From Aschersonia sp. MBC 622 (taxonomy: Eukaryota > Ascomycota > Sordariomycetes > Hypocreales > Clavicipitaceae): DNA of 64,000 nt. Under the pieces are notes generated by a model, which did not search any database, was not told the DNA's origin, and saw nothing but the letters and a program-made list of their open reading frames with translations. This document shows positions 57,470 through 64,000 of this stretch, in pieces (positions within the stretch are counted from its first letter, which is position 1; every line of letters begins with the position of its first letter). The position numbers were made by a program, and so were the translations under genes. The stretch lies in assembly GCA_030782805.1 (NCBI GenBank), contig JARJPL010000007.1, forward strand, positions 33,749 to 97,748. Direction: 5' to 3'.

Positions 57470-58379
57470 AATATGCGAAAGATAGGGAAGATATGCTGCC
57501 CTGGAAATCTTCGTCTCTCATATCTCAGAACGAATTACCGAGTTACGAGTTTTGAATTACGTCGCCGCTCAAGCACCGCTAGAGGCAAACGGCGCATCAC
57601 GCTACCCCTGGACCGTCTTGAGCACGAGGCGCTCAATGGAACACATGGATGCTTTGTCTTTGAGCTCATGGACCCAAATGTGAATCGTTTGAGGAGCTTT
57701 CCTCCAGTTGAAGCCTCCCATGTACGGGATATAAATTTGCTACCCGGCATACCCGGCGAATATGGCCAAAAGCGTCTAGCAGTCCTTGGAGTCTGGAGAG
57801 ATTTTGATAACATTGGCATCCTGCTTCTCGTCCGACAAGACGTCCAAGCCTGTTGCACCGCTTGATGCGGGCATCTGAATTCGTCTTGCATAGGGAATTG
57901 GGCGCATCGCTTGATATCTGGAGCTTTGGTTGTCTCGTGTTTGAATTCACCGTGACCAGCGACTTTTTGCCTTGCTCGCTTCCGCGTGGAAAGACGACGT
58001 CTATCTCATAATACTCATTACCTGGTTGGATTTTCTGTCTGAGAAAGACTACTGGGCTTTGGAGACGGCGTCTTGTAATTTTGACTCGATTAGGACGCTT
58101 TACAATTGCATGCTCGGCGGCGTTCGGGAGAATAAAGAAGTATTGCTGCTACCGCAGGCTACCAATGAGGAAGATTTTGATGACACGAAACTTGACCTTG
58201 GCGAGGATGAGGCCCAAATGGCCAAGGAGCTGATTCATTGGATCTTGCAGTATGATGTTGCAAAGAGGCCCACGTGGCCTAAGTTTTGCAGCACCCGTGG
58301 TTTCGCGAGATTGAGATTGAGTAGAAAGGAGAAAAGGGCGGCCGAGTCTTTTGGAAAAGGCCTTGATTCACTTATATAA
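57470..58379 (+). pseudogene. Decayed SRPK-like serine/threonine kinase relic
   Basis: Recognisable kinase pieces lie in order but in different frames. LDRLEHEALNGTHGCFVFEL is at about 57610-57670. LMRASEFVLHRELGASLDIW followed by SFGCLVFEF (the APE/DxWSxG region) is at about 57862-57950. After a frame change, KDDVYLIILITWLDFLSEKD and ELIHWILQYDVAKRPTWPKF run to about 58310. The order matches fungal SRPK-like kinases, which carry GTHGC..VFELMGPNV, APEVVLG and DIWSLGC-type motifs. The nucleotide-binding lobe and the HRD/DFG region are not preserved and there are stops between the pieces. I regard it as a pseudogene. Boundaries are approximate. Confidence 0.6.
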
Positions 58380-58903
58380 ATGAATGGGACAAGCAATACA
58401 ATTCATGTTTGGTTGTCCATGGCAGCCGGCTAATGTCTGTTATTCAGTGTAGAAATTCGTGTTTGCTGCCATGACGATCAACCCCAGGCTGATGCATGAA
58501 ATCTCAGTATTGAATCCGTGCAGGCCCAGGCGCGTGTCCTCTGTAAGATAAAATTGTAGAATATCAACTATTGGAAATCGTCGAAAAATATCTTGGCTTG
58601 CGCCTTGTCCTTTGTTGCTACGCGCGCACGGAAGGCTGGCACGTCACCAACCAACACGAGGCCAAGATGCACTGCCACAGCTCATCGCCACAACCGGGCT
58701 GGCCCGCACGCAACAGCCTCCGAGCCTCCCCCACTAGTTGGCCACTACATACTCTCTCCAGTTTCTCTCCAGCCGACTGGCCACATCTACTGCTCGATAA
58801 TCATCACAGACAACGTCTCTCCAACTCCCTACATACCACCACCTTGCGAGCCCATTCATTACTTACCGACTGTCTGCTCGTTCCCGCGCCCACCCCCGCC
58901 AAG

Positions 58904-59826
58904 ATGGTGTCCGCCGACCGCCAGACCATCATGGAGACCAACCGGTCGCTCCGGAATATAAAAAACGTACAGTTGTCCCTTTGCCAATCTCCTTGCACAT
59001 GCCTGGGCCTTTCGCGTTTCGTGTGAAAAGTCGAACTCTGCTAACCATTTTGCCGTTGGGGTTGTAGGAGCTGGAAAACCTACTCGAGAAAGGTGTCATT
59101 GACGAGGCCGTCTTTGACGCCATCCACACCTCCCTGCCGCCTGAGTCCTCACTCTCCGGACCTCTACGAACGAGCACCAACGCCAATATCGCGAACCCCG
59201 CCGCCGTGGCCAGCCCTTCGCCCGCGCCGACGACCCGCGACAATAACCCCCAGTCAGCGCCACCGCCGACGCAGGGCTTCCAGAATATGCACCTCGGCTC
59301 GACATCGCCCGCGCCTCCCTCGTACAAGAACACTCCCGCGCCCGCGATGCCTCCTCGCAGCGCGCCGCCCGGTAGGCCCATCATTGCGCACGCGTCCGCG
59401 CTGTACCGCTACGCCGGGACCGACGCCCGCGACCTGTCGTTTGAAAAGGACGACCGCGTGGCCGTCTACGAGTACATGAACCAGGACTGGTGGATGGGCA
59501 TGAACCAGCGCACCGGCCAAGAGGGCATCTTCCCGCGGAGCTACGTCCTGCCCGAGCCGGACTACAAGGCGGCACCGGGTGGTTATGGCCCCCCGCAACC
59601 GCAGTATGGATACCCGGCGGGGCCGCCGGGGCAGCAGAACCCGTACAACGCGAATGTGCCCCCGATGGCGGTGGCCGAGGGCGGTCAGGGACAGGCGCAG
59701 GCGCAGGAGGGCGAGGGCAGCAAGGCGGGCGAGATGGGGAAAAAGTTTGGCAAGAAGCTGGGAAATGCGGCGATTTTTGGCGCGGGCGCCAGTATTGGTA
59801 GCAATATTGTGAATAGCATCTTTTAG
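58904..59826 (+). CDS. SH3-domain protein, LSB1/PIN3-like (Las17-binding)
   Basis: Two exons (58904-58966, 59068-59826) give 273 residues. The ATG at 58904 starts MVSADRQTIMETNRSLRNIK. The 101-bp intron (GTACAG..GTAG) joins NIKN to ELENLLEKGVIDEAVFDAIH, the conserved N-terminal helix of this family. A Pro/Ala-rich linker leads to one SH3 domain at about 128-184 (ALYRYAGTDARDLSFEKDDR, NQDWWMGMNQRTGQEGIFPR SYV in two pieces). The C-terminus is Gln/Gly/Pro/Tyr-rich and ends EMGKKFGKKLGNAAIFGAGA..GSNIVNSIF. Yeast Lsb1 and Pin3/Lsb2 bind Las17 (WASP), regulate actin patches and influence prion appearance through their Gln/Asn tails. S. pombe csh3 is similar. The gene looks intact. Confidence 0.92.
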
Positions 59827-62800
59827 AGACGATGTGCGGGCACATCATCATGTGTTTGCTTGTTGACGTTGCGGATGATGTTCAAGATTACTTTTTCAAT
59901 GAGGGCCTTTTGCGTGAGTCGCCGTGGGAGTGGAAATTGGAGCGATTCTGGTAATGGTGGAAGGGATACTCTTGGAATTTGAATAGAGCTAAACGCTTTT
60001 GCCGATTGGGCCCGTCTTGTCTGCGTGGTCGTTGTTTTGTATCTCTCTTCACGTTTGGCTTTGTATTGTGGTGACAGGGAGCTCTCGATTGAAAGGCCGT
60101 ACTACGGTCCACGCGCTGTATTGGTTTGAGATAGATTTGAATATGGGAATTAACATTGACTAGCGACTTTTCCGTGGTCTTTGTCTATAATAGATTTGTG
60201 TAACGATGGATAACGGTGCAATGTGCAACGATAAGATACGTGCAATAATAAGATACGTGCAATGATGAGATGCGTGTACTGATAAGATACGTGTACTGAT
60301 GAGATACGTGTACTCATGAGATACGTGTAATGATGAGATACGTGCAATGATGAGATACGTGCAATGATGAGATACGTGCAACGACTATACATGGGCCACG
60401 CCGACCGAGGCGTTTTTTGTGAGGTGAAAAGGTTATTGTTGCAAGTAATCCATTTCGAGTTGCGAGTACTATTCATGACTACATTGGTCCTACAACCGTA
60501 CTCGCTTGTGAAAGTTGCCAGCTAGGTCAACGACGCGCGCGTCACACGGAGAAAAGGCAGAGAACGAATGGCATTGTTCGTCAAGGGATCGTCTAGCTGT
60601 CTAGTGACAATGAAAACAAGGATGTACGCTTGGCAATAACTTGCTTATCAAAGAGCCAACTGCGTACTTTACCCGGAGCCCCTTCTTTTCATTACAATCA
60701 TTCGTGGATGGAAGAATACCGCCTTCTTCCTTTGAGATTTAGAGCTGCCGCTCTGGACGACATCTGCTTCAGAAGCGATGCATCGCAGTTCCGTACACGG
60801 GCTAGATAGTCACGAAAGGCAAATTGGTGCGTCTTTTTCCCTCTCAACACATGAAACTGCAAACTTTTCGGACTAGACCAAAGATTTGTGCTTGTCAAAG
60901 AAATCGGCGTGAGCTTATGGATTCACCAACATCAAACGAGCTCGTTCCATATATTTTAGCTTTTATTTTTTTCTTATGTTTTTGCACCCGTCTCATTTTA
61001 CGAAGCGTACTTGCTACTCTGTCGTCCCGTATCGGCACAATATCTTTGTTTTGAAGAGCGCTTGTTCAGGCTTCATACAGTAGCTCCCGCACGGGAAGCG
61101 TGAATAGGCTCGTTCGGTTCGGCACATGCGACTCGGATTTTCTCGGCCATGAGGTGTGGCGAAAAAGGCTCTGGCGCAATATCATGCGGTGTGCCGATGA
61201 CGGCGGCGGGCTGTTTGGCTCAGTCATCCAAATGATCTGACATGAGCCGTGTGTATCGCCGTTTCACGATGGTACGAGAACTCGGCCTTGTGCAGATAGA
61301 CGGTGCGCGAGCGAGGCTGGTGGTTGCGTGATTTTGTGGCCGACTTGGCCGCCATGACGAAACGGATAAAGGTGAAAACTTTTACAGCTTTCTCGTATTG
61401 TATCACATGGTTTCAGTACTCAGTACACTATGCGCTCCGGGAGGTTTACATCTTGCAGATTGGGCTTTGGTGGCATAAGTCCTTGTTGAGTGTCCTTGCT
61501 ACTCAGTCCGGGTTCTACGCCCTCGATAAGCGGCCACCTGTTGTCTGTAGCCAGAAGGCAGTGGGAGTATTCTTGAAGATGGCCAGAATCCGACATGAAT
61601 GAGCAGAAAAATTACAAGAAAAAGAACCAGACCAGGGGGGAAGACACTCCCACTCACGCCATACCTACCCTTTTGCACAGCTTCGACGAGGCAAGAGCGA
61701 TAATCCATTCATGCAGCAGACGAGTTGTACTGCGACTTCTCGGCTGCATTTAAACCGAAAACACCGCACTCTCCTTGGCGCTTCATGGGCAACAACGCAA
61801 CGGCAGAGGCCAAGAATTCGCGATCGTCGATGGTCCGGCTGCTCAATCGTGTCGTCTAGAGCGGCGCAACTACGATGGCTCATCGATTGGTGTATGCTGA
61901 AAGACTGCTGACACGTTCATTTAGGGTGAAACAAAGGGATCACGCAAGAGATATAAAAAGACTCCCCAGATTTGCTGCGACGTTGCATCGGGCCGCTGCT
62001 GGGCTGTCAGGTTTTGCCCGTATCACCTCTCGACTGTGATGTGAGCCCGTGACGAGGGCGGCGAAAAAGAATAACATGAAATAGAGAAAAAAAAAACTTT
62101 CGATGCGCATCTTCAAGGATTCTAACAGCGGTTGCTAGCTCAATGCCATGAAACTGCCGCGACGATTGTCACGGATACCTCGCCCGGTCTCTAGCTGTGG
62201 TAGACTTGAAGGCGTGGCAAAAGTCTGTGGAATGGCAACAACAACTTGACAAAAAAAGAGCCATCGAGGGTTCCGTCGGCTTGCGTGCTCCGTCGGGTGG
62301 TGTGATGGATGCATCATCAACTTGGATCAGCGCTTCGAGACATGTTCGACGGAGCATGGCCGAGACATGCATGTGTGCACTCCCACGTGGGAATAGCCTT
62401 GTCGAAGCCTTGTCAGTGTTGGTGCGACAGTCGTCTGCTGATGACATGGATTTTACTTGCCAAAGTGGTCTTGTTATTTTCTGTATTTTGTTTCTCGGTT
62501 GATGACTCGGCTGTCGCTAGATGCAAAAAGTTCTTGCAACAGAACATCAAGACAAAACTTGAAGGAGGGGGCGCACGATTCTGAAACACGGACCCCTTGG
62601 TCGAGCTCGCAGGGTCAGCATCCAGACATTGCCCATAGGGGATGCGTTGAGCGAGGCTGAGAAAGAATGCTCGAGTGGAGAATGTTTTGGTCAGCGTCAA
62701 TCCATGTGTAATTACAGGAAGAGAGAGAAGGAGAAAGGAATCTATCTACAAAGGCGAAAAGCATAGTGTGTCGCAGCGCAATGACCTCCGGGAGAGGCGC

Positions 62801-64000
62801 CCGGCTGGTCGGGGTGCGACACTACTCGTGTTTGAAGGGCAAACTCTACCAGCTTTTGGCCGGCATAAGATGCCAAAGAGGGCAATGATGGGATTGCCAG
62901 GGTCCGGGTTTAATTTTTATTCTGCTGCAAATGAGCTAAGCTTTACTTGATGACCAGTCAACTAGAGCATCCCAAGGTAGAGTTCAGCGGCATGAAGAAT
63001 GGCGTAAAGCCGATGATGCCGTGAGCCGAAAGTAGAAGCGGCGGGCGCTAAAAAAACCCAATGTACATTGATTGGTTCATTTTTTGTAAGCTTGAATCTT
63101 GAGATTTAATTTATTTTTCCAAGCCTCTGATAATTATCACTTTTTACATCTTCTTTACGCAATGGGGCTATCATTCACCGCCGATCGCGATACAGTATGT
63201 AATATATGGTTCGCATAGTTAAACAAACAGCCTTGCTTAGTTGAGCGAATCAAAATATTTAGAAAAGAGAACCCAGATCAACTCCCATGGCACTTTTGAA
63301 ACGCTCAACCAAGTGGGCTGTAACGAGCGCGCCCACACCAACGAGCGTCCCCCCTCGGGCCCGTTTCTGCCACGAGGTGAACAGGATCGCAGCCGGGTTT
63401 GCGTGGCATTGACGCCGGAAGGATGCTTCCCTCGAGACAAGACAAAAACTCTATTTGACAACAATCACGCACGGTTTTGTCGAGAGAGAGGAAGCCATCG
63501 CGGACAACGGACAAACGACAGCCTGCTTGGCCCATTTTAAAGCTCTGCATGCGGAATTTACGGAAAGAAAGACTTTGGCGCTTTTCGCGTACCAAGTAGT
63601 TGAGTATTGCTTACAATGACAAAAAAACAAGGCAAAAAAAAAAAAAATAATAGAAGAATCGAAAAGAATTTCCCCGGGCGCTCATGGCCGGTCGGCAGAT
63701 GAACCCTTTGCCTCCTCCAAAACGGCCCTCCCCATTATCAAAGCTGAATCCACCAGCCTTATCCTGCCAAGAAAAAACAAGATTATAGACTCTTGAAACA
63801 GCAGCAGCCCCCCTTGATGGCTCTTGCCAGCGTTTGATGCTCTGTTCTCGTCGCCCAACAGACAGGCTTGTCTGCTTTTTTTTTAAAAAAAAAATAAAGT
63901 TTCTTTTTAAACGACTTTATGTGTATTCATGCATATCTCGTCTCAAGGCCGTGCTGTGCTTGAGAGGGAGGGGAGAAAAGAGGTCAGAGGGGGAAGGGGA
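59827..64000. other. Gene-poor right end
   Basis: About 4.2 kb. Apart from the minisatellite at 60230-60382 I see no gene on either strand that can be supported. Several A/T homopolymers lie near 62085, 63630 and 63885. Confidence 0.55.
60230..60382. repeat. 17-bp minisatellite, nine copies
   Basis: Nine contiguous 17-bp copies of GATGAGATACGTGCAAT or close variants (GATAAG.., ..TGTACT, ..TGTAAT). The last three are nearly identical and the earlier ones have diverged, which suggests recent growth at the right end. Each copy carries TACGTG or GCGTG. It lies about 400 bp past the stop of the SH3-protein gene. Confidence 0.95.

Larger units (their letters stand above)
53302..58903. other. Long stretch without an intact gene upstream of cry-DASH
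   Basis: About 5.6 kb. It holds GATCGA motifs at 54.06-54.45 kb, short TAGGTACC-type repeats (about 53800-53822 and 54810-54832), pyrimidine-rich sequence at 55.4-55.8 kb, and a kinase relic near 57.5-58.4 kb. Other frames are unsupported. Confidence 0.6.

Noticed and set aside
60230..60382. Repeat array as a possible CRISPR.
   Set aside because: Units are 17 bp and contiguous without spacers, and the genome is fungal. It is a minisatellite.

Overview
The window is nuclear DNA of a filamentous ascomycete. Genes are split by short GT..AG introns of about 50-180 bp, are spaced by kilobases of non-coding DNA, and lack operons. The proteins are typical of Sordariomycetes. A MAD1-type Thr-Pro-repeat adhesin (28.8-31.3 kb) points to Hypocreales, probably an insect- or nematode-associated lineage near Metarhizium, Pochonia or Beauveria. 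This placement is inferred from remembered family resemblance, not from a search.

Left part (0-8.5 kb), conserved housekeeping: the 5' part of EFR3 (plasma-membrane PI4-kinase scaffold), SEC21 (COPI gamma subunit) and, divergent from it, ATP12 (F1-ATPase assembly chaperone).

Middle left (8.6-28.4 kb), metabolic and secreted genes: a Baeyer-Villiger-type flavin monooxygenase, a small secreted 4-Cys protein, a membrane-anchored SDR, an HSL-type alpha/beta hydrolase, a D-amino-acid-oxidase-like protein carrying an N-terminal transposase-type DNA-binding domain, a GPI-anchored aspartic protease, and a 4-coumarate-CoA-ligase-like enzyme ending in the peroxisomal signal AKL. Monooxygenase, hydrolase, SDR and CoA ligase could together form a ketone-to-acyl-CoA route. 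This is inference only.

Middle (28.8-40.2 kb): the GPI adhesin with about 18 Thr-Pro repeats, a 5.5 kb stretch with no convincing gene, a small secreted Gly-rich protein, and VMS1 (ribosome-quality-control peptidyl-tRNA hydrolase).

Right part (41-60 kb): two long orphan proteins with acidic repeats and basic C-termini. Between them lies a decayed SDR/GMC-oxidoreductase fossil and a perfect 16-bp hairpin. Then come cry-DASH with an RGG-rich tail and GATCGA motifs upstream, a decayed kinase relic, and an LSB1/PIN3-like SH3 protein. The last 4 kb holds a 17-bp minisatellite and no gene that I can support.

The most unusual item is the predicted HTH(psq/CENP-B)-D-amino-acid oxidase fusion at 19.2-20.8 kb. 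The oxidase part has no ATG of its own and no peroxisomal C-terminal tripeptide. Exon boundaries were placed by hand from splice signals, reading frame and family similarity. No RNA evidence or database search was available.
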